From Bretschneidera sinensis (lineage: Eukaryota; Streptophyta; Magnoliopsida; Brassicales; Akaniaceae): DNA of 64,000 nucleotides. The stretch lies in assembly GCA_023935145.1 (NCBI GenBank), contig CM043700.1:99614400-99678399 (forward strand). Direction: 5' to 3'. Shown here piece by piece: positions 23,881-35,275 of this stretch. Numbering within the stretch: the first letter of the stretch is position 1; each line of letters opens with the position of its first letter. A model generated the notes under the pieces. The model was not told the origin of the DNA, searched no databases, and worked only from the letters and a program-made list of their open reading frames with translations. Both the position numbers and the translations under genes were made by a program.

Positions 23881-23889
23881 AAACTTAGG

Positions 23890-25235
23890 GAGAAATTTTT
23901 ATGGGGTATTATGTTAAACATCTATTTTTATTTTGTTTGTGCATTAACTGGGAGGGGATCAAAATTCAGATCTCTAATGGAGAGGACCTGGTGATTACTA
24001 TTAGGATTAAGAGGTAGGGCCTGTAAAACATCTCTTTCGATGTAAAAAGAGCAAAGAAATAAATTCGTTATAGATTTTTTTTTTTCTATTCAACATAATA
24101 TGTTGGAATAAAAATGCAAACGTATGTTAAAAATTTGAAATTAAATATGCAATTAAGAAACATTTAGACAACCAAGATATAGTTATACTGAAATTATATA
24201 TATTAAAAAATAGAATATATGGTGAAAGCTATTATTTTCTTGTTTTACATTTATGTGAATATAAAATAATAAAAGATGAAATTAAGAAACATTTAGCAAA
24301 CTAAAATATAGTTCTATAATAAATAAAATATACGGTGAAAGTTCTTATGATATTTTTTACATTTTAAAAATAAAACCTAAAAAATTTGGTTTGTTTGGTT
24401 TAATACTATTGGTTAAATTGACAATATTATTTATTTTGGGTCTTTGTAAGGTTGATAGGTTGATTTTTATAATAAAGTATCACAATGTTGAATATTAATC
24501 GATTAATGAAGTTAAAAAATATTTTTTTTGATAAGAAATCTCTTTCATTCATTTTTTTAGGATATAATCTCATAAATTTAATTGGTTTACTATTTAACTC
24601 GTTTATATTATTTACTTTTCACTTTTCTATGGATTGAACTTTATATTAAAAATTGAGCTTTACATAATTAGACATATCAAAATTACACTATTTGAAGGAA
24701 GAAAAGACCACTTAAATTGAATTTCCCTATTTCTATACACGAAAAAGACAGAGACTTTCAAAATAGCTATTCAATTTTGTCACTCAAAACAGTCAGTAAG
24801 TAATATTGCATCACGAAGCTCGACTAGTAACTGAATATTCTACCATTGGAAATCGTTGTCGCAAGTATAAAAATACTATAGCGAGTGGAGAAAAATGATC
24901 CCTGATTGGTTGGTTTTGAGGTGGTTAGAATGGATGGGATTGCTGGTTGTTCCCTACCAACGCTCAGATAGATATGAATTCATAAATTTAATTTCTCGAA
25001 GATGTATCCTATATTGGTTTACTAACTAATTTAATTGTATTGTACTTTTACCTTTTAATTTAGCCTAGCTGAGATAAAGGAGGTTTCCTGCCCCATTTTT
25101 TTTTTTCGAATTTATTTTCCTTTTAGAATCTCATATAATAAAATTATTTTTATATCAAATTTAAATTAGTTTACTATTAAAATTAATTCCATGGTTTACT
25201 TAAACTTTTTATAAACCGTGCTTTATAAGTTGGGG

Positions 25236-25267
<32 letters not shown>

Positions 25268-26269
25268 GTAAAGTAGGCAGTAAATAAGTGAATTTATCCA
25301 GTTGAGGCATTCTTGATTGAGAATAAATGATTCCCTCCAGACAGAAAGAGACTCCTTCCTGTACGAGTAGTGAAGAACTATAGAGAGCTGTGGTTGGTTG
25401 TGCAGCGTACGTTTTGCTTATAAGTTTATTGACCATGTTGTGAGACTTGGAGGGCCTGAAACAGACTTTTAGAACCCTGCCGTGCCATTAGTTCCTTGGG
25501 GCCACAAGTGCGGCCTGTCACTTGCCTTAGTCAATTGTATCAACAAAGAAAATGGACCCTCAAGTCGAACAAAAGCACTTGCAACTAATTCTTTGTTGCT
25601 ACTTAGCAATGAAAATTTTATAGGAGTTGAGGTCACATAAATGGCATTGCCTTACTTAACTATATTAACCATTATGTAACTGTAAACACAATCAATCACT
25701 TCAATTTTTTCTCTCTTATTTCCTTCAAAAAAATATATATTTTATTTTGCTTCCTTATGGCAAAAAAGAAGAAGATAACCACATAACTGTAGGTCAAAAT
25801 CTTGATTTAGGATACATTGGTATTTTTTATGTAGCTGTTACAATTTTCAAGCTATCACTAGCTAGAACTCTAGAAGTGTTGGAAAAGATGCAAATACCGT
25901 CTTCTTTGGTGCAAATCCTTGTCCTGACGAGTTATGCACGTCACATTAATGTTGATGACCAACTAACTGATCATTCAAAGTCCTCACCATCCACATCTCC
26001 AGCATTTTGTGTCCGAAAGCCACTGAATGAGGTTAATTGGACATTGTTCATGCCCGTTTGTTACTGCATACAATTAATCGAATAGAATTAGTCTAATGAA
26101 CCCCACAAACACGGCATTCGTTTGATAATTTGAAAGACCAAAAAGATTCCATTTTCTTTTCATAAATGCACCTCCACGTGGACATAGCTCTTCATCCACC
26201 CTTGCAAATGCAACCCCATATCTCCTAAAAGGCTAAACGTTTCAGCACGTACTAGGATCCTTTGAAGCC
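23890..26269. other. AT-rich spacer and 5' flank of receptor kinase 1
   Basis: No gene recognised up to about 25740. The stretch 25747-26269 is the 5' flank of the receptor kinase and is homologous to 53100-53591 upstream of the second copy. It contains the shared words TTTAGGATACATT(T)GGTATTTT and TGATCATTCAAAGTCCTCACCATC. The 112-codon open frame within it is not conserved between copies and is not a gene. Confidence 0.55.
25240..25267. repeat. (TTA)n microsatellite
   Basis: About nine tandem ATT units. Confidence 0.9.
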
Positions 26270-28626
26270 ATGGCACCCTTATTAGAGAAACCACTCTCAT
26301 TTTCATGCAAACTCTTTCTCTTCCTCATCCCCCTCTTGGTTTCTTCTTCAAATATCATTGCTTTTGCTTCTTACAACACTTCCTCTACTACTGCTGTTAG
26401 ACACAAAATAGTGAGAGGAGGGAAGGAAGCAGAAGCTCTTCTAAAATGGAAACTCAGTTTTGACAACGAAAGCCAACCAGTTCAGACTAAGGCTCGAAGG
26501 GAATCAATTAACAGGAAATATATCAAAAGATTTCAGCATACACCCCCTCTTGAACTACATCGACTTGAGCCACAATCAATTATATGGCGAACTTTCATGG
26601 AAATGGGAGCATTTCCATAACTTGACAAGCTTCAAAATTTGTAACAACAATATTTCTGGTGAGATACCACTTGAGCTCGGAAATGCAATTAAACTGCAAC
26701 TAATTGACCTCTCTTCTAATAATCTATTTGGAGGGATACCAAAGGAGTTGGGAAGGTTGACGTTGTTGTTCAACCTTTCACTGAATGGTAATAGACTTTC
26801 AGGCAACATTCCTTCAGCCATTGCGAAGTTGTCAAATTTATCGCATCTTAACTTGGCAGCTAACAATCTAAGCGGCTCTGTCTCTAGCCAATTGGGACAA
26901 TGCATTAAACTGATGTACTTAAACTTGAGTGGGAATGAACTTAAGCAAGGTATTCCATCTGAGATTAGCAATTTGCGTTTTCTCCAAAATCTCGATCTCA
27001 GTCAAAATTTCTTGAGTGGAGAAATTCCATCACAAGTTGGAGAAATAAGAACCTTAGAGATCTTGAACCTTTCCCATAACAAGCTCTCTGGAATCATTCC
27101 ATCAATTTTTGATGATATGTTAAGTTTGACATCAGTTGACATTTCCTACAATCAGTTGGAGGGTCCAATTCCAAACAATACATCCTTTCGAGATGCTCCA
27201 TCAGAGGTTTTTAAAAACAACAAAGATTTGTGTGGAAATATCACTGGTTTGAAGGCATGTCCTTTAATAAGCCGCAATCCATATCGAAAAAGACAACACC
27301 AAGTTGTGGTTTTCATTTTAGTCCCCTGCTTATGCACACTATTTCTTGTCTTTACCATTCTTGGAATTTTTTATGCCATTAAAAGAGGGACGAATTGTGA
27401 AGATAAGTCAAAGCGAGCAGAACTGCGGAATTTATTTGCAATTTGGAGTTATGATGGGAAAATTGTGTATGAAAATATAATCGAAGCAACAGAAGAATTT
27501 GATGATAAGCATTGCATTGGAGTGGGAGGATATGGAAGCGTTTACAAAGCTGAGTTATCAACAGGACAAGTTGTTGCCGTGAAAAAACTACACGAATTGA
27601 CTGATGGTGGCATAGTCAACCAAAAGCCATTTGCAAGTGAAATTCGTGTTTTAACTGAAATACGCCATCGCAATATTGTCAAGCTTTATGGTTTTTGTTC
27701 CCATCCTCGACACTCACTTTTGGTTTATGAGTTTTTGGAAGGAGGAAGCTTGGAAAACATGCTCAACAACGAGGAACAAGCGACAACTTTTGATTGGACT
27801 AAAAGGGTGAATATTGTTGAAGGCATAGCAAGTGCTTTATCATATATGCATCATGACTGCTTGCCTCCAATAGTTCATCGAGACATATCAAGCAAGAATA
27901 TTTTATTGGATTCAGACTATAAGGCTCGAGTCTCTGACTTTGGCACGGCTAGGTTTCTAAGGCTTAACTCATCCAATTGGACTTCTGTTGCAGGTACCTT
28001 TGGATACACAGCTCCAGGTCAGTTCCTCCTTTTTTTTCTTTTCATTCAGTGTGCTTAAGTTGTACTTTTACATTTCACTCCAATCTAGTAAACAACCGTG
28101 TGGGAAAAACGTTGTTATCAGATTACCTTACACTAAGCTTTGATTTTGAGTTCAGCCATATCAAAAGTGATTAAAATTGAGAGAATATATACAAAACAAT
28201 GCAACAGCATTGGTCCTAAGATCTTTTTTCTGCCTTTCGTTAACTAACAATAAATGGTGGCTTGCTCTATAAGGTCTGTAATTATTGGTGATCAAATGAG
28301 AAGTAATTCAGAATCAATGTTGATTACGGATTTATCTCAGAGTTAACCATTTCTAAGATATTCATAAAGTCCAGTTTTATTTCTTTAAATTTCTGTGCTC
28401 CAATGATATATCATGGAAGGAGAACTTTGTATAGAGTAAAACGGGTTACAATAAGGACATGATAAGCAGGTCTCTCTTTCTTTGCAGAATTTGCTTACAC
28501 GATGGAAGTGAATGAAAAATGTGATGTCTATAGCTTTGGAGTGGTGACACTAGAAATACTCATTGGCAGACATCCAGGCGAGCTCATCTCATCCCTCTCA
28601 TCATCTTCATCCTCATCATCAAAATT

Positions 28627-29210
28627 TGTTAGTTTTAAGGAATGAAAGAACAAGAATTTTTTCTTAGGACAAGGAGAGAATGGAGGAAGATACACAAAAA
28701 AAATGTAATCTAGAATTCTAACTTGCTGAATTCATCAATTATAATGCATAAGCTTACATTATATAACAAGCTGTAAAGTAAAGCTACAGAAAAATAAACA
28801 AAAAACAAATGCACGTGGTACAGCACAAACATGGTAGTAATGCAGAAAACATAGAGTAGTGGTGCAGCATCTAACAAGTAGTGGTACAGCTGCACACATG
28901 AGGTAGTATGGGCAGAGAACATGGTAGCAAATTAGAAAACATAGAGTAGTGGTGCAGCATCTAACAAGTAGTGGTACAGCTGCACACATGAGGTAGTATG
29001 GGCAGAGAACATGGTAGCAAATTAGAAAACATAGAGTAGTGGTGCAGCATCTAACAAGTAGTGGTACAGCTGCACACATGAGGTAGTATGGGCAGAGAAC
29101 ATGGTAGCAAATTAGAAAACATAGAGTAGTGGTGCAGCATCTAACAAGTAGTGGTACAGCTGCACACATGGGCAGAGTGGTGCAGCAGCACCTGATGCAA
29201 AACACCAACA
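28627..29210 (-). repeat. 3' LTR of the young Copia, with four 90-bp repeats
   Basis: 584 bp, TGTTAGTTTTAAGG to CACCAACA on the plus strand. It contains a tandem array of a 90-bp unit, with the word GAAAACATAGAGTAGTGGTG at 28845, 28935, 29025 and 29115 (four units). The other LTR has three units, which accounts for the entire 90-bp length difference between the LTRs. Confidence 0.95.
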
Positions 29211-29222
29211 TTCCTCCTTGCA
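29211..29222 (-). promoter_or_regulatory. Polypurine tract of the young Copia
   Basis: Minus-strand TGCAAGGAGGAA sits directly against the 3' LTR and immediately after the stop codon of the polyprotein (29223-29225). Confidence 0.7.
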
Positions 29223-32200
29223 TTAGGAGCTGCAAACACCAAGTCTCTCCCTAAGAGGCTCAAATCTGTTTGCTGGTAGAGGTTTTGTGAAAATGTCTGC
29301 AAGCTGATCTTCAGATCTGCAATAATCACATCTCCTTCTTTCTGCAAGCTTAATCTTAAAATGTTTAGTTTTTCCATGAAAAACCGGATTATGAGATATT
29401 GCAATTGCAGCTTGATTGTCCACAAACACCTTTGTATCATTCAGTTGCTTCAAATGTAGATCACATAGCAGCTTCCTCAACCACAATGCTTGATTCACTG
29501 CTGCTGTAGCAGCAACAAATTCAGCCTCTGCAGTAGACTGTGCTACACATTCTTGTTTCTTGGAACACCAAGAGAACACACCTGATCCTAGACTAAAGCA
29601 GTAACCAGATGTACTCTTCATATCATCCATGGATCCACCCCAATCACTGTCAGAAAATCCCATCAACTTGAAGTTTTGACACTTCTTGAATTTTACACCA
29701 AAGTTAACAGTCCCTTTGATGTACCTAATGACCCTTTTTGCTGCTTTAAGATGCATTTCACTAGCACAATGCATAAAACGAGAGAGAATGCTTACAGCAA
29801 AAAGGATATCTGGCCTGGTTGCAGTTAGGTACATTAAACATCCAACCAAGCTTCTGATATAGCCTTCTTCAACTTTGTCTGCGCCATCTTCCTTAATTAG
29901 GCTTTCCTTCTGACTCATTGGTGTAGCCGTTGCTTTGCATTCCTCCATACAGAACTTTTTAAGTATTTCCTTAGCATACTTTCTTTGACAAACGAAAAAT
30001 TCTCCTTCATCTTGTTTGATCTCCATACCAAGGAAATATGTCATCAGACCAAGATCTGTCATATCAAAAACCAGCATCATCTCTTGCTTGAATTCATCAA
30101 CAAGCTTGGTATTGTTTCCTGTCACCAACAAGTCATCAACGTATAATGACACAATAAGAAAGTCAGTCCCCTTTTTCTTAACATAGAGAGTGACTTCTGA
30201 TAGGCTTTTTGTAAAACCCAAGCTCAATAGATGATCATCTATCCTACTATACCAGGCTCTAGGCGCTTGTTTTAAGCCATAGAGAGCCTTTTTTAGTAGG
30301 TACACTTTGTCTTCATGGCCTTCTTCAATGAATCCTTCTGGTTGCTCAACAAAGATCTCCTCCTGCAATAGACCATTTAAGAAGGCTGATTTTACATCTA
30401 ATTGGAACACTTTCCACCCATTTTGGGCTGCTATAGCTAGCACCAGTCGAATAGTGTCTAATCTAGCAACAAGGGCAAATGTATCTGAGTAATCAACTCC
30501 AAAAACTTGAGCATACCCCTTGACAACAAGCCTGGCTTTGTGTTTGTTGATGGATCCATCAGCATTGAACTTGGTTCTAAACACCCATTTGACCCCAATG
30601 ATTTTTCTGTCTTGAGGTCTATCAACAAGCTGCCATGTCTCGTTTTTCTTGATCATGTACAGCTCCTCCTCCATTGCCTTCTTCCATTTCTGGTTTTTAA
30701 TGGCTTCTTCATAACTCGCAGGTTCACAAATGGCCACATTGCATCTTTGATAGATATCATAGAGCGGTCTTGTTCCACGGATTGGTGGATCATCTTCCAA
30801 ATCTTCTTCTGTCATTTGGAAGGGGAGACTTGATTTGTGTATGCTTGTGGATGTCTCTTGTGTCTGTTCCCAATTCCACTTTTCATCTTCATTGAAGAAC
30901 ACATCTCTACTAACAATTAACTTCCCTGTTTGAGGTTGATACACCTTGTAGGCTTTAGAGGAAGAACTATAACCCACAAAGATGCCCGGTTCTGATTTCT
31001 TGTCAAGTTTATCACGCTTGACCTGTGGAATGTGAGAGAAACACATACAACCGAACACTCTAAGAAAATTGAGAGTAGGTTTATAGCCATTCCAAGCCTC
31101 GAATGGAGTTTTATCCTCTAACACCTTGGTAGGCAATCTGTTCTGCAAGAAAGCAGCAGTACTTGCTGCCTCAGCCCAAAGCTTCTTTGGCAACTCCTTG
31201 TCATGAAGCATACATCTGGTCATCTCCATTATGTATCTGTTTCTCCTTTCACTAACTCCGTTTTGTTGCGGAGTATATGGAGCAGTAAGCTGGTGTTCTA
31301 TGCCTGCTTCCTCGCAAAACAGATTGAATTCTTCTGAGGTGTATTCTTTTCCATTATCTGACCTTAGAGCTTGAATTTTGCAGCCACTTTGGTTTTCCAC
31401 CATCTTCTTGAACTTCCAAAACACTCCAGCCACCTCTGACTTGAATTTTAAGAAAAAAATCCAGCACATTCTTGTAAAATCATCAATGAAGGCAATTTAA
31501 TACCGACTACCTGCTAATGACAGAGTTCTTTGAGGACCGGATACATCTGTGTGGATTAGCTGCAACTTGTGAGTGGCTCTCCAGGTTGACTTTGGGAATG
31601 GTCTCCGTTTTTGTTTACCGTATTGACAAGCATGACAAATCGGTAAGTGATCTCCAAATGTTGGTAAGCCAACTGTGAGCTCATTTTTCTTCATAAGCTG
31701 CATCCTTTGCAAGTGACAATGACCAAGTCTCTTGTGCCATAACTCGGTGTTGTTGGCTTCGGTTGAAAATGCAGCAAGTTCTTCTTTGATGGGATCAAAA
31801 GAAAAGCTTTTGCCCTTCATTCTCACTTTAAGAATTTCCTGACCCGTGACATCAAGAATGTGACAGTAACTATCTTCAAAGATCACTTTAAATCCTTTTT
31901 TAATCAATTGACCTACACTCAACAAGTTTTGGTCAATTTCTGGTACGTAGAGAACATCTGAAATCCTCTTTGTACCTGCTGTGCTGGTTATGGAGATTGT
32001 TCCTTTCCCTTTGACAGAGATGTAATCACCATTGCCAATTCTGACTTTAGAAATGTCAGTTGGTCTCAAATCTATGAAGAGTTCCTTGTCATTGGTCATG
32101 TGGTTGGTACAGCCGCTGTCAATTAACCAACTATCAGTTGAACTACTGCTTGCACAGCAATATGCCACAAAAAGCTGATCTTCATCCTCTTGATCTGCAA

Positions 32201-33188
32201 CTTGTGCTTCAACTTCCTGCTGCTGAGCTTTTCCTTTGCAGATTACTGCTTCATGTCCAAGTTGATTGCACTTGGAACACTTAGCACCAGGTCTTCTCCA
32301 GCATCTAAACGGAGGATGGCCCTTCTTTCCGCAGTGTTGGCAAGGTGAAACGTTAGCATCAGGTCTTCTCCAGCATCTAAACGGAGGATGGCCCTTCTTT
32401 CCGCAGTGTTGGCAAGGTGGATAGGATTTCCTCTGATTTCCATTATTTCCTTTTGCAATGGCTGATGCTGTACTTGCTCCATTTCCTTCAAAATCTTTCT
32501 TCTTTTTCTCTTTGTTTCTAGCCGTGTTTTGATGCTTGGCTGCCAAAGCTCCTTCGATTGTTGCATCCTCCCTCATCAGTCTTCTTTGCTCTTGTGCTTG
32601 CATTGCGTTAAGCAATTCTGCCAAGGAAATTTTTGACAGATCCTTGGTATTCTCCAAGGCAGTGATGGTTGCTTCATATCTTTCAGGTACTGTAACAAGA
32701 GTTTTTTCTACAATTCTTGAGTCAGTAAACATAGATCCAAGAAGCCTCACTTTGTTTGCAATGCTAAGAAGCCTGTCTGAGTAATCTTTAATCGTCTCGG
32801 AGCTCTTCATTCTTTGAAGTTCGAATTCCCTTATCAAGTTCAAGACTTGCATCCCTTTAATTCTTTCATTTCCTGCATATTCTTCCTTTAGATAGTCCCA
32901 AATAGCCTTAGCTGTTTTGAGAGACATAATTCTTGTAAAAATCGTTGGTGAAACCGCTGCAAATAGACATGCCTTCGCCTTTGATTTTCTTGTTCTTTTC
33001 TCCTTTTGTGTCTTGATCTGTGCCACAGTAGGATTTGTTGGGAGAGGCTGAACTTCATGATCTTCTTCTACAGCCTCCCACAGATCCAACGCGTCCAGGT
33101 AGGTCTCCATACGCACTGCCCACATTTGGTAGTTGTTTCCATCAAAAACAGGTGGAGCCATTGATGAAAAACTGGATTCTCCTTCCAT
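29223..33188 (-). pseudogene. Copia gag-pol polyprotein, one in-frame stop
   Basis: One minus-strand frame of 1322 codons, interrupted only by a TAA at 31499-31497. Upstream part (563 residues): UBN2-type gag, three CCHC zinc knuckles (two identical CQHCGKKGHPPFRC, then CSKCNQLGHEAVIC), protease active site WLIDSGCTNHM, pre-integrase LWHKRLGHCHLQRM and the integrase start. Downstream part (748 residues after the next Met): integrase core with LRSDNGKEYTSEEF and PQQNGVSERRNR, reverse transcriptase with [10 protein letters not shown] and LYVDDLLVTG, RNase H with GFSDSDWGGSMD and STAEAEFVAA. The stop falls inside the integrase. RNase H also has a short internal deletion between KTKHFKIK and RSEDQLADIF, in frame. 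The frame continues past the stop, so the break is recent. Confidence 0.93.
32288..32431 (-). repeat. 72-bp tandem duplication of a zinc-knuckle codon block
   Basis: The block beginning CAGGTCTTCTCCAGCATC occurs at 32288 and again at 32360, essentially unchanged, exactly 72 bp (24 codons) apart. It duplicates the first CCHC knuckle of the gag protein in frame. Confidence 0.9.
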
Positions 33189-33217
33189 TTAAACACTCAC
33201 AGATCCCTCAAGAATAT

Positions 33218-33230
33218 TGCTCTGATACCA
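33218..33230 (-). promoter_or_regulatory. Primer-binding site (tRNA-iMet) of the young Copia
   Basis: The minus strand reads TGGTATCAGAGCA two bases inside the 5' LTR, a full match to the usual initiator-methionine tRNA primer site. Confidence 0.9.
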
Positions 33231-33232
33231 AT

Positions 33233-33726
33233 TGTTAGTTTTAAGGAATGAAAGAACAAGAATTTTTTCTTAGGACAAGGAGAGAATGGAGGAAGATACA
33301 CAAAAAAAATGTAATCTAGAATTCTAACTTGCTGAATTCATCAATTATAATGCATAAGCTTACATTATATAACAAGCTGTAAAGTAAAGCTACAGAAAAA
33401 TAAACAAAAAACAAATGCACATGGTACAGCACAAACATGGTAGTAATGTAGAAAACATAGAGTAGTGGTGCAGCATCTAACAAGTAGTGGTACAGCTGCA
33501 CACATGAGGTAGAATGGGCAGAGAACATGGTAGCAAATTAGAAAACATAGAGTAGTGGTGCAGCATCTAACAAGTAGTGGTACAGCTGCACACATGAGGT
33601 AGTATGGGCAGAGAACATGGTAGCAAATTAGAAAACATAGAGTAGTGGTGCAGCATCTAACAAGTAGTGGTACAGCTGCACACATGGGCAGAGTGGTGCA
33701 GCAGCACCTGATGCAAAACACCAACA
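33233..33726 (-). repeat. 5' LTR of the young Copia, with three 90-bp repeats
   Basis: 494 bp. Compared with 28627-29210 it differs at three bases (GCACATGG for GCACGTGG, TGTAGAAA for TGCAGAAA, GGTAGAATG for GGTAGTATG) and lacks one 90-bp unit; unit starts are at 33451, 33541 and 33631. Confidence 0.95.
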
Positions 33727-33972
33727 AAATTCTATCATTTACTATTGAAGGATGTTTTGGACCAGCGCCTCTCTTCTCCTAAGAGACAAGTTGCAGAAAA
33801 AATTATCTCTGTTGTGAAAATTGCATTCTCATGCTTACATCCCAATCCACAACACCGGCCAAGCATGCAACAAGTTTCTCGAGAGATATTAACTCAGAGG
33901 CAAAGTTTGCAGAAGCAGTTCATCATGATTACACTAGGAGAACTGCTTGATATCAAGAATTCATCTTCTTAA

Positions 33973-34732
33973 ATATTGTATCTTTACTATGTTTTGTCTT
34001 GTTTTTTTATTATATTTTTTAATTTTAGATTTCAGCTTTACATTCTATCCTTCTTTTTTTTGTACTTAATTCAGTCTCAATGACTTTACATTGTAAGGCA
34101 TATAAGATGAGAAGAGAACTGCCTTTCTATGTATAACTCCTATATTAATTAGTAGTGCTTAAGACCCCTACTTCATTCACTGCTCTTTGCTCACTTTACC
34201 TTTTGAAAGTAGAGATAAATTAGATAATAACTCGAAGTACGAGGTTCATTAAGGACTTATTGAGCATGCCAGTTGTGCAAATTGTCTAACTTTTCAAAGA
34301 ATGAATCGAGTACGACAGAAGCTGAGCCCTTGTGAGTGGCTTTAAAACATGGACTAAATGACATTTTAAGTCAAGTCCTCGTTTACGTTTAGGATATGCC
34401 GAGTAAGGAAAAGATTGTTGCATATGCCTTAGCCACAGAATGTAAAAAAAAAAATGTTAAAAAACTAAGCAACACTGCCCGCAACATATATTTTCTGTAG
34501 GACAATAGATAATAAAAAACTACAAACACGTCTGAAACCTAAACCAACCACGATGCAACTTAGGAATCATTTGTCCTAAACTTCAACATTTTTATTTTTT
34601 GTGATAGGATCTGATGATAATCCTACTGCATCAACATTAATTTTATTTTTTGCAGACTGAATCCAAATGAGTGCTAAGAAGACCACAAAATCTCCCTGAA
34701 GCTCCTCATGAAATCTTGCCTAGTTACAACTT
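33973..34732. other. 3' flank of receptor kinase 1
   Basis: No gene. The first 260 bases are homologous to the 3' flank of the second receptor kinase (56893-57150), including words like ATGTTTTGT(C/A)TTGT and AGTAGTGCT(T/C)AAGACC, so the tandem duplication included the 3' untranslated region. Confidence 0.55.
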
Positions 34733-35130
34733 TTAGCTTTTAAAAAGATCAGGCTGATTGGTAACTGATCTCACCAATGCCCATTTATGATCCCTTGTGC
34801 TAACTTCATTCTTAGCTTGTGCCACCTCTTCCAATGGAATACATGCATAGTTTCCATTAATAGGACCACACACAAATCCAGGGTACCCTGTCGTAACCAC
34901 ATGAATTGCTGATCGGGTGTGCCAGAAGCGTACAATATAAGTGACCTGTAGCATTTGTAGGTATCATGTTTGTCGGATATATGTACTTCAGCGTAAACAA
35001 CTCGTTCGGGTGGTCTCCAGCCCATCATTTCTTAACCTCTGACTTCAACCACGCACCAACATCTAAGAAAACCATGTTTCCAGATTCATCCCTCTTCTTT
35101 TTGGGCATCACTTCTCGGTAGAATATCCTG
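34733..35130 (-). pseudogene. ATP-dependent 6-phosphofructokinase, C-terminal fragment
   Basis: Read on the minus strand from 35130 down, changing frames give MPKKKRDESGNMVFLDVGAW, LKSEVKK, a stop, WAGDHPNELF, FTLKYIYPTNMIPTNATGHL, YCTLLAH, then GYPGFVCGPINGNYACIPLE and WALVRSVTNQPDLFKS before a stop at 34733. This follows the C-terminal part of plant phosphofructokinases (GVWLS..K.., LKYIDPTYMIRA..., YCTLLA.SAVHGAMAGYTGF..G..NG...IP, W..L.S.TNQP.F). At least one stop and two frameshifts are present and the catalytic N-terminal half is absent. It is a dead fragment, either left by an old duplication or carried here by a transposon. Confidence 0.8.
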
Positions 35131-35275
35131 TGTTTTGCACTCTAGGCAACAACTAGTAATGCATTCCCATTCTCTTACTCAACTATTTGAATCATTGTAC
35201 GTGTAACTGTAAACACAACAAGCAATAATCAATCATTTCAATTTTTTGTCTTTATATGGCAAAAGGGAATAAGAT

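Larger units (their letters stand above)
28627..33726 (-). mobile_element. Young, nearly intact Copia element in receptor kinase 1
   Basis: A 5.1-kb Ty1/Copia element on the minus strand with TG...CA LTRs (28627-29210 and 33233-33726). It is flanked by a perfect 5-bp target duplication AAATT (28622-28626 and 33727-33731), so the host exon reads straight on across the insertion. The LTRs differ by three substitutions plus one whole 90-bp repeat unit. Primer-binding site and polypurine tract are both present. It lies antisense to the host gene. Target duplication, near-identical LTRs and long coding frames point to a recent insertion. Confidence 0.96.
26270..33972 (+). pseudogene. MIK2-like LRR receptor kinase, copy 1: internal deletion and Copia insertion
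   Basis: The start MAPLLEKPLSFSCKLFLFLI gives a signal peptide, followed by the LRR N-cap beginning AEALLKWKLSF. At about 26480 the reading jumps to a late LRR in another frame. The second frame (to 28017) holds about ten LRRs, a CxxxxC-type cap ending LKACPL, a transmembrane helix (VVVFILVPCLCTLFLVFTIL) and a kinase domain: glycine loop GVGGYGSVYK, lysine in VAVKKL, catalytic loop HRDISSKNILL, SDFGTARF and APE. Intron 28018-28487 follows. Exon 2 ([20 protein letters not shown]) is cut at 28626 by a Copia element and resumes at 33732 (YHLLLKDVLDQRLSSPKRQV) to a stop at 33972. Family members are plasma-membrane receptors for peptide or cell-wall signals. Kinase motifs survive, but the out-of-frame deletion and the insertion make it a pseudogene. 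Confidence 0.92.

Noticed and set aside
25747..26085. Open frame of 112 codons upstream of receptor kinase 1
   Set aside because: The homologous region upstream of copy 2 does not keep this frame. It is duplicated 5' flank, not a gene.
28759..29235. Open frame of 158 codons with repeated Cys-rich segments (VPLLVRCCTTTLCF) on the minus strand, and a similar one at 33365-33727
   Set aside because: These are translations of the 90-bp tandem repeats in the Copia LTRs. The period is a multiple of three, so the frame stays open by chance.
30307..30833. Plus-strand open frames opposite the young Copia pol
   Set aside because: Shadows of the long minus-strand reading frame; no independent motifs.
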